This document shows positions 13,394 to 21,463 of a DNA stretch of 29,252 nucleotides, piece by piece. The stretch comes from an uncultured Bacilli bacterium. Its GTDB lineage: Bacteria; Bacillota_I; Bacilli_A; RF39; UBA660. Both the position numbers and the translations under genes were made by a program. The first letter of the stretch is position 1. Each line of letters begins with the position of its first letter. Under the pieces are notes generated by a model. It was not told the origin of the DNA. It searched no databases and saw nothing but the letters and a program-made list of their open reading frames with translations. The stretch spans positions 20,623-49,874 of the forward strand of contig CAJTKV010000008.1 of NCBI GenBank assembly GCA_910577075.1, in the 5' to 3' direction.

Positions 13394-15580
13394 TTACACC
13401 TCCATATTGTATGTTGTAATCATACTATCTTTGAATATCTTTCGAGCGTATTTACGTGCCAATAACTGAGACATTATGACAAGTATCAAATAGACAATAA
13501 TAAAGTGTTGTACCTTTAAGAAGCTAATTGCATTCTTTAAAGCCTCAATATGAATTACATTTGCATGCGTTAAGAATATTAACAAAAGCGTAATAATAAA
13601 GCCAATTGTTGCATCTATAAATAACTCAATATTTACTAATTGTTTATTTAATTTGACATTTCCACCCAACATGCGCACAACGGCAAAATATGTTACACGA
13701 CTCTTTAATACTAAATAGATAATATAGTAAGAAACACCAAATAAAACAAATATTACAAAGGCAATAGCAAAATAATTCATAACTCTAAATATGGCAAGCA
13801 ACTCATTAGAAACATAACCCGTATCTTTAACAGCAAAGGCATTATATCCTTTATTCTTAAGTTCCTCGATTAAATTATCCATCGAATCAACATCTTTAGC
13901 ATAGACACTCATTTGATATACATCAGATTCCAATAATTCTACTATATCCTTAGGATTTAGTACAATCGCATTATAATTTTCACTTCCAATATGCTTCTTA
14001 GCTGATTCCGATGTATAAGTCTTTGTAACTTTAAAATCTTTACTTACCTTATTATATATTGATGTTGCTTCAATATTTAAGTTTTCACCATTTATATCAG
14101 TAACACCATTAATGCTATCGAGATTGACATAGACTTCCCCAACTGGAACTTTTGCAGAAATTCCAATTAGAGAAGAACCATTCCCCTGAATACGTGTCTG
14201 TTTAAGTTTTAAAACAACATCATTGCAATTTAACAAATAGGCATTTTCAATATAATCCATGACTTTTTTACCGACATAGAAAGTATGATCCATTGCCTTA
14301 TCATCATAAGATATTCCGACAACTTTGACACTCTCTGCATAACTATTTCCCGAATTCATTAAATATAAATTTCCAGAGACATTAAACCATCCCTCTAAAT
14401 AAAACTGTGATACATCAAAATGATCTTTATTTGTTACGACGACAATTTCATTTTCGTTTTCTGGCATTCTTCCCTCATCAATATTGGCCTTGAAATTACT
14501 TATAGGCATTACTGCTCCAGCCACATAATAATCATCTTTAAAATTCATCTCAATTGATAAATCATATAGATAATCATTAACTTTTAAATCGGCAACATTA
14601 TCGATATTTTTTACATTCTTTATATCCTCATTTGATATGATACTCTTATCTTTTTTATTAACTATAATGCGTTCTGGTGCGGTATCATTAAACACATCAT
14701 AAACGGTATTGGCAAATTCATTATACTCATCATTTTTAAATGAAGCATATTCCCCCAAAAGAGTAATAGTTATTATAATAAATACTGCTAGAGTAATTAA
14801 AAACTTAGGTAACACATTAAAGGCATTTCTAAAAGATAACAGTAACTTTGATGCCAAATTCATCTTCTTATAATTGGACTCTTTAGCTTCAATAACGTCT
14901 GTTTTACGCACCTTTTTATCTTCAATCAACTTTCCATCATGCATTCTTAAAATACGTGTAGCATATGGTTCAATTTGATCAAAATTATGTGTAACTACAA
15001 TTACCAATTTATCTTTACTTATCTCATTTAGTAATTCAAAAATTGCCTTCGCAGAAGCTTGATCTAGATTACCCGTTGGTTCATCAGCGACGATAATTGG
15101 TGTTTCTTTCGCCAAAGCACGCGCTATAGCTACTCTTTGTTTCTGTCCCCCACTTAACTTTGATACCTTTTTATTTCTAAGTTCCCATAAGCCAACTTTC
15201 TTTAATATGGCATCTACTGATTTTTTACTCTCTTTAGAACTATTGCCATTAATCAATAAAACTAACTCGACATTTTGTCTAACCGAATAAGAATTAACTA
15301 GATTAAAAGCCTGAAAAATATTGGCAACATACTTACGACGATATTCCTCAAAATCCTCCTCAGCATAATGGCTTGTCTCCTCGCCATTAATATACATCTC
15401 TCCCTCTTCATAAGAATCAAGACCACTTATGACATTTAAAAGAGTTGATTTACCACTTCCTGACTCACCCAAAATAGCTACAAATTCACCCATTTTAAAT
15501 TCCGTACTGACTTTGGTAAATCCCGTTCCAATAACGCCATTATTGTAATAAATTTTGGATACTTTATCTAATTTTATCAT
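13394..15580 (-). CDS. ABC exporter half: MacB-type ATPase fused to FtsX permease (first of pair)
   Basis: A 728-residue fusion with the same layout as its neighbour: ATPase with Walker A GESGSGKST (38-46), signature LSGGQ (142-146), Walker B IIVADE (162-167) and EPTGNLDQ; a first membrane helix near 258-278; an extracytoplasmic domain of about 300 residues; and three C-terminal helices with an FtsX-like segment (VTYFAVVRMLGGNVKLNKQL). It leads a two-gene operon and starts at ATG 15580 after GTGGTGATG, with a TATAAT (15603-15598) nearby. Sequence divergence between the two halves argues for a heterodimer rather than recent duplication. No response regulator, kinase or substrate peptide gene is adjacent. 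Confidence 0.9.
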   Translation of the reverse strand: MIKLDKVSKIYYNNGVIGTGFTKVSTEFKMGEFVAILGESGSGKSTLLNVISGLDSYEEGEMYINGEETSHYAEEDFEEYRRKYVANIFQAFNLVNSYSVRQNVELVLLINGNSSKESKKSVDAILKKVGLWELRNKKVSKLSGGQKQRVAIARALAKETPIIVADEPTGNLDQASAKAIFELLNEISKDKLVIVVTHNFDQIEPYATRILRMHDGKLIEDKKVRKTDVIEAKESNYKKMNLASKLLLSFRNAFNVLPKFLITLAVFIIITITLLGEYASFKNDEYNEFANTVYDVFNDTAPERIIVNKKDKSIISNEDIKNVKNIDNVADLKVNDYLYDLSIEMNFKDDYYVAGAVMPISNFKANIDEGRMPENENEIVVVTNKDHFDVSQFYLEGWFNVSGNLYLMNSGNSYAESVKVVGISYDDKAMDHTFYVGKKVMDYIENAYLLNCNDVVLKLKQTRIQGNGSSLIGISAKVPVGEVYVNLDSINGVTDINGENLNIEATSIYNKVSKDFKVTKTYTSESAKKHIGSENYNAIVLNPKDIVELLESDVYQMSVYAKDVDSMDNLIEELKNKGYNAFAVKDTGYVSNELLAIFRVMNYFAIAFVIFVLFGVSYYIIYLVLKSRVTYFAVVRMLGGNVKLNKQLVNIELFIDATIGFIITLLLIFLTHANVIHIEALKNAISFLKVQHFIIVYLILVIMSQLLARKYARKIFKDSMITTYNMEV

Positions 15581-15597
15581 ATCATCACCACTACTTA

Positions 15598-15603
15598 ATT
15601 ATA
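15598..15603 (-). promoter_or_regulatory. Candidate -10 of the FtsX-type ABC operon
   Basis: TATAAT on the minus strand, 18 bases before the start codon of the first ABC gene. No clear -35 at the right spacing; TTGTGG is 20 bases away. Confidence 0.35.
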
Positions 15604-15627
15604 CACCAGTTTAAAAACATATACCAC

Positions 15628-15659
15628 AAAAAAAGGAATTAGCAAAATCTAAATTCCTC
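15628..15659 (-). terminator. Terminator after the frameshifted gene
   Basis: On the minus strand, AGGAATTTAG and CTAATTCCT pair with one bulged T, then T7. Confidence 0.75.
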
Positions 15660-15667
15660 AATACTTT

Positions 15668-16305
15668 CTAAAAATGTGGATAAAAATTATTTTTAGTACT
15701 CTTTAACAATTGCACTGGTCTATCACTACCCTGTATATATAAATAATCCATTGTCATTAACACCGATAAAATTCTTTTATCATCAGATGCCTCACGATAC
15801 TTAGAAATTAATGTTTCGCGCTCCTCTTCCGTTATTGCCAATTGAGATACCAAATAGCTAAAATAATCAAGTGAATCATCTTGCATCTTTTTATCGATTT
15901 TCTCACTTACCTGAGACTTAGAAGCAACCTTACTACTTTTTACTTTAACAGGCGCACTTTTTATCTTTTCAGATTTTTGTGGCTCTAGCTTCTTAACTTT
16001 CTTTGGTTCTACCTTTTTAGTATCAATATTTGATACCTTTTCTTCTCTTAAAGCCTTTTTCTTCCTATAATTTCTAAGTGATATACAAAGACTAAAAAAC
16101 TCATCACTATCATGACTAAATATATCCTTGCATCTTTAATAAATTTCTCATCATCTTTTAATCTATCAGAGACATTATCAAATTCTACTGCCTTCATTTT
16201 TGTTTCAAAAACTTCAAGCATAAACTCCGAATCATCTCGCAATTTTGCCAAAGATTCTTCATCTTTTATCTCTCTATTAATATATTGACTAACTAATTTT
16301 TTCAT
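15668..16305 (-). pseudogene. Membrane protein broken by a -1 frameshift at an A5 run
   Basis: Reading from ATG 16305 (after AGGGGGT) gives an acidic helical domain (about 1-62), a membrane helix (about 62-80, YLVMIVMSFLVFVYHLEIIG) and then a stop at 16048. Adding one base in the run of five A (T run at 16056-16060 on the plus strand) joins this to a second open frame: a Lys/Pro/Val-rich linker (repeats like KKVEPKKVKKLEPQK) and a C-terminal helical domain ending NNFYPHF at 15668. The joined product would be about 212 residues. The second frame has no usable start near its beginning, which supports a single original gene. Causes could be mutation, phase variation, ribosomal slippage or a sequence error. 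The promoter is near-consensus. No family recognised. Confidence 0.7.
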
Positions 16306-16327
16306 TAATACCCCCTAGATATCGCAT

Positions 16328-16357
16328 ATTATATATGATAATGACTTATCTTGTCAA
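16328..16357 (-). promoter_or_regulatory. Consensus promoter of the frameshifted gene
   Basis: On the minus strand, TTGACA (16357-16352), 18-base spacer, TATAAT (16333-16328). Both boxes match the sigma-A consensus exactly, the only such case I found in the window. Confidence 0.8.
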
Positions 16358-16369
16358 TTTTCCACCTAT

Positions 16370-17074
16370 TCACTTTTTCTTATTCTTTCCTCTAATTGCC
16401 TTTAAAACCACCAGTAATACACACAAAAAAATTAATATAGGTACACATGTTGTTTTATCAATCATTTTCTCTAAGATATCTATTAATTCATCTAAAGAAG
16501 AATTTTTCTTATCTTTCGTCTCTTTCTTCTTAGTTCTTGTCGTCTCCTCTTTTGAAACTTTAGTAGTCTTATTGCTTTTTGTTTTACAATATCCTTCTTC
16601 TCTATTGCCATTCCAAATACCCAATTTTGAATCTCGAGCACTTTTTTGTACTTCACATAGATGATCGACAAACTCATATTTTCCATATATATATGCTACT
16701 TCAGCATATCCTAGTTTTATCAATTCTTCCTGTAATAGGTAATCATCGACATAAATCCAAGCAAGACCTCTGCCATACTTATCCGTCTTTGTGCTAGCTT
16801 CATCATACGCTATTTGTAACTTTTTAGCATTTGTCAATCTTTCACATGTATATGTACTAGCAACTTTACCCCCTTCTTCTTCACCCTTCGTCGGATGAAC
16901 AGTCTCTGGAGTATCTATAGCTAAAAAGCGAAACTTGATTTCTTCATTATCAACTTTAAATACTGCTGTATCTCCATCTACACACTTAATTAAACTCGCA
17001 TCAATTCTTTGATCAGCATAAACTACCGATAGAGAACCAAAATAAATAATTAATGCCAATATCCACTTCTTCAT
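16370..17074 (-). CDS. Secreted thermonuclease (SNase family) with C-terminal membrane anchor
   Basis: A 234-residue protein. A Sec signal peptide (1-20, cleavage likely after VYA) is followed by a staphylococcal-nuclease domain (about 23-157), then a Lys/Thr-rich linker and a C-terminal membrane helix (about 209-226) with a basic tail. Active-site residues of the family are present: D35 in CVDGDT, R49 and E57 in FRFLAIDTPE, and R102 in DKYGRGLAW. It would degrade extracellular DNA or RNA at the cell surface, Ca-dependent in known members. The start ATG follows GGAGG, which directly abuts the terminator of the upstream gene. Confidence 0.92.
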   Translation of the reverse strand: MKKWILALIIYFGSLSVVYADQRIDASLIKCVDGDTAVFKVDNEEIKFRFLAIDTPETVHPTKGEEEGGKVASTYTCERLTNAKKLQIAYDEASTKTDKYGRGLAWIYVDDYLLQEELIKLGYAEVAYIYGKYEFVDHLCEVQKSARDSKLGIWNGNREEGYCKTKSNKTTKVSKEETTRTKKKETKDKKNSSLDELIDILEKMIDKTTCVPILIFLCVLLVVLKAIRGKNKKK

Positions 17075-17083
17075 AAAACCTCC

Positions 17084-17113
17084 AAAAAAGAAGTAATACT
17101 AACTATTACTTCT
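17084..17113 (-). terminator. Terminator between membrane gene and SNase
   Basis: A perfect 10-bp stem, AGAAGTAATA / TATTACTTCT, with T6 on the minus strand. It overlaps the stop at 17099 and ends two to three bases before the GGAGG of the SNase gene, so it could also act as an attenuator. Confidence 0.8.
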
Positions 17114-17560
17114 CTGCATCTTTTTAACAACTATTCTTTGTATTACAATATAAAGTAAAAAATAAGTAACACATGCAATTAAAGCTGTCATTGCTATCTT
17201 TGAATTATTAATTAATTCTCCACATTTAAGAGCACTTAATCCATTACAAGAAGACTTAGTAGTCGTCACATAATACACATTAACCCATAAGAGGATAAAT
17301 ATCGTCGTTGCCCCCGTTACTATATGATTAATAAGAGGCATCTTAAATATATGTTCCATCAAATAAGCTATTCCATATATAGCAGCTACATTAAATAACA
17401 CTAATACTGTCGTAACTAGGATTGTCACAAAACCTCCAACACTTGCAAATCTTACTACAATAAAACGATAATAAAGTAGAAGAGAAAATATTGTAAGCAA
17501 TGGAACACATATGAACTGATATAATATTGCATAATATTCATTAATTAATTTGCGCTTCAT
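17099..17560 (-). CDS. Four-helix membrane protein, unknown function
   Basis: A 153-residue integral membrane protein with hydrophobic spans at about 13-34, 42-66, 79-98 and 121-142, and two Cys (SSCNGLSALKCGEL) in the last outer loop that could form a disulfide. Basic ends suggest both termini are cytoplasmic. The start ATG follows GAGAGGG. No family recognised. It is upstream of, and in line with, the SNase gene but separated from it by a terminator. Confidence 0.75.
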   Translation of the reverse strand: MKRKLINEYYAILYQFICVPLLTIFSLLLYYRFIVVRFASVGGFVTILVTTVLVLFNVAAIYGIAYLMEHIFKMPLINHIVTGATTIFILLWVNVYYVTTTKSSCNGLSALKCGELINNSKIAMTALIACVTYFLLYIVIQRIVVKKMQRSNS

Positions 17561-17597
17561 ATAACCCTCTCCTATTCTAATTAAATTATATATTATT

Positions 17598-17626
17598 TTT
17601 CTCTTTCTTTCAAGAAAAAAGAGAAA
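17598..17626. repeat. Inverted repeat after the 277-residue gene
   Basis: TTTCTCTTT and AAAGAGAAA flank an 11-base centre. It lies just after the stop at 17629. There is no T run on the minus strand after the hairpin, so it is only a weak terminator candidate. Confidence 0.45.
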
Positions 17627-17628
17627 TA

Positions 17629-18462
17629 CTATAGATGTTTGTATTTCTCATCATTGACCCATTTATCATAATATTGTTCTAAATACATTTGATATTCTAA
17701 AGCTGCCTCTATATAATCATCTTCTTGCATCATCATTCTTACAATTTTCGTCAAAAGAACGGGATCCATATTTTTCCTTTGAGTCTTCTCTAATTCCATT
17801 ATCTTTAATACTAGGCGTCTTTCCGCTTGCGTATTGATATTTAACTTCTCTTTGTATGGAAATACTACTTTAAATGTTTTTCCATCATGTGGTAAATCAT
17901 ACAAACTCTTATCCGTCTTATGACGAGCTATAATATTTTTCTTAAGAGGTACATCTGACTTACAAGAAAAAGTTAAATAATATTCAAAAGCCCCTGCATA
18001 GGGATTCTTTTCCGTTGGAACTAAAAATGGCTGCATATCTTGCACGATAAAATAATAATACTCTGGCTCATCTTTTAAAGAATTGCAATAACTCTCTACT
18101 TCTAGATATTCAACTTTTCGCACTAAAGGTGCTGCACTTCCATTTGTTCTTCCATAAAACAAATTTGTTTTATTCTGCTCCTTATTTTTATAATAGGGAA
18201 TCACTGGAGGTAAATTAGTAATATCCTCTTTATTCATAAATAAACTACCTACAGCATGAATAAATCCCTCATAAGAGCGATAATCTATCTCTTTAGTATA
18301 GTATCTTCCCTTGCGTTTAACTAATTCTGCAAAACAAAACTCATTTAAAGTACGATCAAAAAAGTAAAGATAATATTTATCTCCAATAGCATCATGTTTT
18401 AAAGATTCTATTTCACAAGGATGCAACATCCCCGATTTTGTACCTAAATATATTTCTCTCAT
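17629..18462 (-). CDS. Cytosolic protein, unknown function
   Basis: A 277-residue soluble protein without signal peptide or membrane helix, rich in Tyr and Lys. The N-terminal half looks mostly beta (YYLYFFDRT, CFAELVKRKGRYYTKEID), with a further beta region at about 130-215; the C-terminal 60 residues are helical (LVLKIMELEKTQRKN, TKIVRMMMQEDDYIEAALEY). Nothing catalytic stands out and I do not recognise the family. ATG follows AGAGGGCG. It lies in a run of minus-strand genes, with the DUF308 gene 44 bases upstream. Confidence 0.75.
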   Translation of the reverse strand: MREIYLGTKSGMLHPCEIESLKHDAIGDKYYLYFFDRTLNEFCFAELVKRKGRYYTKEIDYRSYEGFIHAVGSLFMNKEDITNLPPVIPYYKNKEQNKTNLFYGRTNGSAAPLVRKVEYLEVESYCNSLKDEPEYYYFIVQDMQPFLVPTEKNPYAGAFEYYLTFSCKSDVPLKKNIIARHKTDKSLYDLPHDGKTFKVVFPYKEKLNINTQAERRLVLKIMELEKTQRKNMDPVLLTKIVRMMMQEDDYIEAALEYQMYLEQYYDKWVNDEKYKHL

Positions 18463-18505
18463 ATTTTTCGCCCTCTAGACGATTATACTTCATATACTAG
18501 AATAA

Positions 18506-19114
18506 TTAAACCTCTTTTTCGTCTTTTTTATCTTTTTTACTCTTTTTTTCCTTTTCGACAAATGCCAATTCTTTTGCATCATCTAAAGTTTTCATAATCG
18601 ATCCAGCTTCAACAAGTTCAATAATTGAACTAATAGCTAATACTAAACCAATAATTTTAAGAAATACTACTGCTGATCCAAAGGGATTAAAAATAAGTAA
18701 TACTCCCAAAGTCATTCCTATTAAACCTACTACTAAATTATATTTCCACTTATCTGATATTGTACGCAAATTCAAAGCAAATTGAATTTTAAATACTGAT
18801 TTTATCGCAATAAATATTCCAATCATAAGTGTAATAAATTTAACAAGTGATTCTAAGTTTAGCATCAAAAATATTCCTACAGCTAATAAAAATATTCCAA
18901 GCATCAAAGATAAACTCATTATTTTATTTTCTCTTGGCATTTTCAAGTATTCGATAAGTTGAAATAACCCCATTAAAATTGCACATAAGGCAATAATAAA
19001 TGTTATAAACTTAAGCGATTCTGCTGGAGCAACTAATAATACTACTCCTAAAACAAGTGTAAGTATACTACTACCTAACAAACCTTTCTCTAATCTCTTT
19101 GCATTATCTACCAT
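18506..19114 (-). CDS. HdeD/DUF308 family membrane protein
   Basis: A 202-residue membrane protein with about six helices arranged as paired hydrophobic repeats (LGVVLLVAP, LAVGIFLML and LGVLLIFNPFGS), the typical glycine-rich LGxxLLxxP pattern of HdeD/DUF308 proteins. HdeD in Escherichia coli is linked to acid stress; in Firmicutes the role is unknown. The C-terminal 25 residues are a Lys/Glu/Asp-rich cytoplasmic tail. I chose ATG 19114 over TTG 19120, because only the ATG has normal spacing from AGGAAG. Confidence 0.85.
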   Translation of the reverse strand: MVDNAKRLEKGLLGSSILTLVLGVVLLVAPAESLKFITFIIALCAILMGLFQLIEYLKMPRENKIMSLSLMLGIFLLAVGIFLMLNLESLVKFITLMIGIFIAIKSVFKIQFALNLRTISDKWKYNLVVGLIGMTLGVLLIFNPFGSAVVFLKIIGLVLAISSIIELVEAGSIMKTLDDAKELAFVEKEKKSKKDKKDEKEV

Positions 19115-19145
19115 ATTCAATCACTTCCTATTTATATTATAAATG

Positions 19146-19174
19146 AAAAAATGCTAGGATACAACCTAACATTT
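19146..19174 (-). terminator. Terminator of the metallo-hydrolase gene
   Basis: On the minus strand, AAATGTTAGG and CCTAGCATTT form a 10-bp stem (one G-T pair) followed by T residues. It overlaps the stop codon at 19174. Confidence 0.75.
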
Positions 19175-19767
19175 TACAAATTTATCTCTTTTCCTGCTTC
19201 TACTATTAACCTACTGCTATGATTAAACTTCAAGGCACTTTCCATATCAAATAATTCTAAAGGTTTCATATGAATTGGTATAGTATGTTTAGCTCCAATA
19301 ATTTCTGCACATAGACTTGCCTCTAAGGCATCCATATTATATATGCCATCTATTGGTAGAAGTGCATAATCCAGTCCATATTTACTCAATTTGTTTTCCA
19401 TATCATCAGTTTTAGATGTATCACCTGAACAGTATACACTTAGATTATCAAATCTTAATACAAATCCTACACAGGCATTTTTATCATGTTTGGCATTATA
19501 TGCTTCCACTGCTTCTATTTCAACACCCTTAATACTCGTCTTATTATATATATGTCCCACTTTTAAAGTATTATATCTTATAACTACACAATCACTCTTT
19601 TGCTTAACTAACTCAATCTTATTGTGATCATAATGTTCATGGGTAACCAAAATAATATCGGCTTCTATATCATATCCATCACCAATATACGGATCGACAT
19701 ATATAACGACATTCTCATCTGTTATAATTCTATAACTACCATGTCCTTGAAATAACAATTTACTCAT
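19174..19767 (-). CDS. Metallo-beta-lactamase-fold hydrolase (UPF0173/UlaG-like)
   Basis: A 197-residue cytosolic hydrolase. It has GHGSYRI near the start, the YVDPYIGD strand, the metal motif THEHYDH (H43, H45, D47, H48), a later H and D in NAKHDKN and YCSGDTS, and a C-terminal IPIHMKP with the final His. This order matches small MBL-fold hydrolases of the UPF0173/UlaG-like group, of which many have no known substrate. All metal ligands are present, so it is probably active. ATG follows AAGGAG, which directly follows the T run of the upstream terminator. Confidence 0.9.
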   Translation of the reverse strand: MSKLLFQGHGSYRIITDENVVIYVDPYIGDGYDIEADIILVTHEHYDHNKIELVKQKSDCVVIRYNTLKVGHIYNKTSIKGVEIEAVEAYNAKHDKNACVGFVLRFDNLSVYCSGDTSKTDDMENKLSKYGLDYALLPIDGIYNMDALEASLCAEIIGAKHTIPIHMKPLELFDMESALKFNHSSRLIVEAGKEINL

Positions 19768-19778
19768 AAAATCTCCTT

Positions 19779-19803
19779 AAAAAAAAATGCAGTAGGCACT
19801 GCA
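19779..19803 (-). terminator. Terminator upstream of the metallo-hydrolase
   Basis: TGCAGT / ACTGCA with a 4-base loop, followed on the minus strand by T8-9 running straight into AAGGAG. It ends the transcript of the Sm-like gene but may also serve as an attenuator for the hydrolase. Confidence 0.75.
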
Positions 19804-19820
19804 ATTACATTATAACACGA

Positions 19821-20024
19821 TTATTCTACCTCGCCAATAGTATCTATCTCATTTATGTAAATTAATCGATAATCATTATAATCAACGCGAATATTTAATG
19901 TCGTATAGAATATATCTTCCTCGGATATTTCTGTATGATGGACATCAATAACAATTCCCTCAACATTTGTACCATCCTTTAACTCAATTAAAACATGTTT
20001 ATGTAAAAAATCATCTATTCCCAT
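19821..20024 (-). CDS. Small Sm-like protein
   Basis: A 67-residue protein beginning MGIDDFLHKHVLIELKDG. The pattern VLIELKDGTNVEGIVIDV fits the Sm1 motif (hydrophobic strand, D-G turn, strand with x-G-x, then D), and LIYINEIDTIGEV fits the Sm2 strand, so an LSm/Hfq-like five-stranded barrel is possible. It is not recognisable Hfq (no KH motif), so RNA binding is only a suggestion. ATG 20024 follows GGAGG; an in-frame ATG at 20036 lies at that site and is not used. It overlaps the DUF1294 gene by 14 bases, so the two are coupled. Confidence 0.65.
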   Translation of the reverse strand: MGIDDFLHKHVLIELKDGTNVEGIVIDVHHTEISEEDIFYTTLNIRVDYNDYRLIYINEIDTIGEVE

Positions 20025-20277
20025 AAAATCCTCCAATAATGCTCATATATATAATAATTCCCATAATATTAATTAGCCAAAAATACTTCTTTCTTATTTT
20101 ATGATGAAACAAAATCATCGCAACACTTGCTAAAAAACAACCGCCCATCAAAGAAGAAAATAAAAGCATCTTCTCACTAATTCTTCGCCATTTTAATATT
20201 GCCAATAACTTATCTAATCCATATAACAAAAAAGATACGATATTTATACCATATAAATAATACAATAAATATTCCAT
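20011..20277 (-). CDS. DUF1294 family membrane protein
   Basis: An 88-residue protein with three hydrophobic spans (about 4-20, 38-58, 64-83). The segment YGLDKLLAILKWRRISEK, then LLFSSLMGGCFLASVAM, then FHHKIRKKYFW, is the DUF1294 signature (YGxDKxxA...RIxE, GGxxG, HKxRKxxF). Function unknown; members are often small inner-membrane proteins. The first gene of a two-gene unit with the Sm-like protein. Confidence 0.88.
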   Translation of the reverse strand: MEYLLYYLYGINIVSFLLYGLDKLLAILKWRRISEKMLLFSSLMGGCFLASVAMILFHHKIRKKYFWLINIMGIIIYMSIIGGFYGNR

Positions 20278-20328
20278 ATTATCAACACCATTTATCTAAG
20301 TATAATATAAACTAATCCTATAAACAAT

Positions 20329-20362
20329 AAAAATAAAAGTTAATAATTATTTTATTAACTTT
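20329..20362 (-). terminator. Terminator of the XRE/ABC operon
   Basis: AAAGTTAATAA / TTATTAACTTT, a perfect 11-bp stem with a 5-base loop, followed on the minus strand by a T-rich tail. The stem includes the stop codon of the XRE gene. Confidence 0.8.
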
Positions 20363-21428
20363 CATCATGCTCTATTAAGTAATTAATAATCTCTTTTACA
20401 AATTCATAATCTTTGTAAACTTCAACATTATCCTTATTAGTATTTACATTTACATTATATACTGTATCTTCATTAATCATCTTATACATATACTCATAAT
20501 CAAATACATCATAATTAATAATTATTTTATCAGTTGTCTCGTTATACTCTATAATTAATCTATCTTCAAATATAGAAAGAGTATAATCAACACCATTATA
20601 TTTAAGTTTTTTTATCTTATCATTATATCTTTTGTGCAACATTTCAATTTTAGATTTATATTCCTCATTTTCCACAATCTGTTCTTTCTTCGTATAAGGA
20701 GTAAAACCACTATCTTGTTTATAAAATAAATTTTTATTTGAATAATCTCTGGTGAAAATAAGTTTTTCAACTTTTGTCTCATTTTCCAGTTCTACCTCTA
20801 TATAAAGATTATCAAGCATTTCATCAAAATTGCTAAAATCAAAGTATTCTTGGTAAAAAACATAATCTTTTATATAGATTATTTTTTGATTATCTGCCAT
20901 AACCAAATATTTTTTTTCTCCTTTGTTCATAAAATAAAGATTTATACTCTTAGGATTTAAGGCATCGGTATTCAAAATCAAGTTTATATATTCATTGGTC
21001 TTTGTTAAAGAACCGCTAACAAAATTTCCTTGCTCATCTTCCGAAGAAACATCATATATTTTTACAGAATTATAAAACGTAATAAAAAAGTATACTAAAA
21101 ACATCACGATAGTTGCAAAAAAAATTATACTTACTATTTTGATTTTTTTCATAAGAGAATTGTTTTTCTGATACACATCTAATATTACATCATCAATTCT
21201 TTCTTTATTTTTTTTATTATATATCTCCCCAGCAAGTATCTCGTCTGCAGAAACACCAAAAAAAGAAGACAATCTCTTTATATTAGGAGCTGTAATTGTA
21301 TTTATTCCTCGCTCCCATTTATTTATAACTGTCCTTTCAACAAATAGTTTGTCTGCTAATTCTTGCTGGGTCATTTTTTTACTTTCTCGTAAACTTTTAA
21401 TAAAATTACCTATTTTTTTATTATCCAT
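20355..21428 (-). CDS. Membrane-anchored XRE-family regulator
   Basis: A 357-residue one-component regulator. Residues 6-65 are a Cro/C1-type helix-turn-helix (MTQQELADKLFVERTVINKW); a linker and one membrane helix (about 96-118) follow; the remaining 240 residues are predicted to be extracytoplasmic, with alternating strands and Tyr/Asp/Asn-rich segments, and could sense a ligand. It is the last gene of an operon after an ABC exporter (35-base gap), which faces a secreted protein gene across the palindrome at 24242-24281. Control of both by binding that palindrome is inferred from the arrangement. ATG follows GGAGCGGG. Confidence 0.85.
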   Translation of the reverse strand: MDNKKIGNFIKSLRESKKMTQQELADKLFVERTVINKWERGINTITAPNIKRLSSFFGVSADEILAGEIYNKKNKERIDDVILDVYQKNNSLMKKIKIVSIIFFATIVMFLVYFFITFYNSVKIYDVSSEDEQGNFVSGSLTKTNEYINLILNTDALNPKSINLYFMNKGEKKYLVMADNQKIIYIKDYVFYQEYFDFSNFDEMLDNLYIEVELENETKVEKLIFTRDYSNKNLFYKQDSGFTPYTKKEQIVENEEYKSKIEMLHKRYNDKIKKLKYNGVDYTLSIFEDRLIIEYNETTDKIIINYDVFDYEYMYKMINEDTVYNVNVNTNKDNVEVYKDYEFVKEIINYLIEHDES

Positions 21429-21463
21429 TACTAACCCGCTCCATAACCATTACAACAATTTCA

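Noticed and set aside
16335..16797. Several 60-110 codon frames overlapping the SNase gene on both strands
   Set aside because: The SNase motifs and signal peptide fix the true frame; the others lack ribosome sites.
17598..17626. Riboswitch or strong terminator
   Set aside because: Only a simple inverted repeat without T run or conserved aptamer features.
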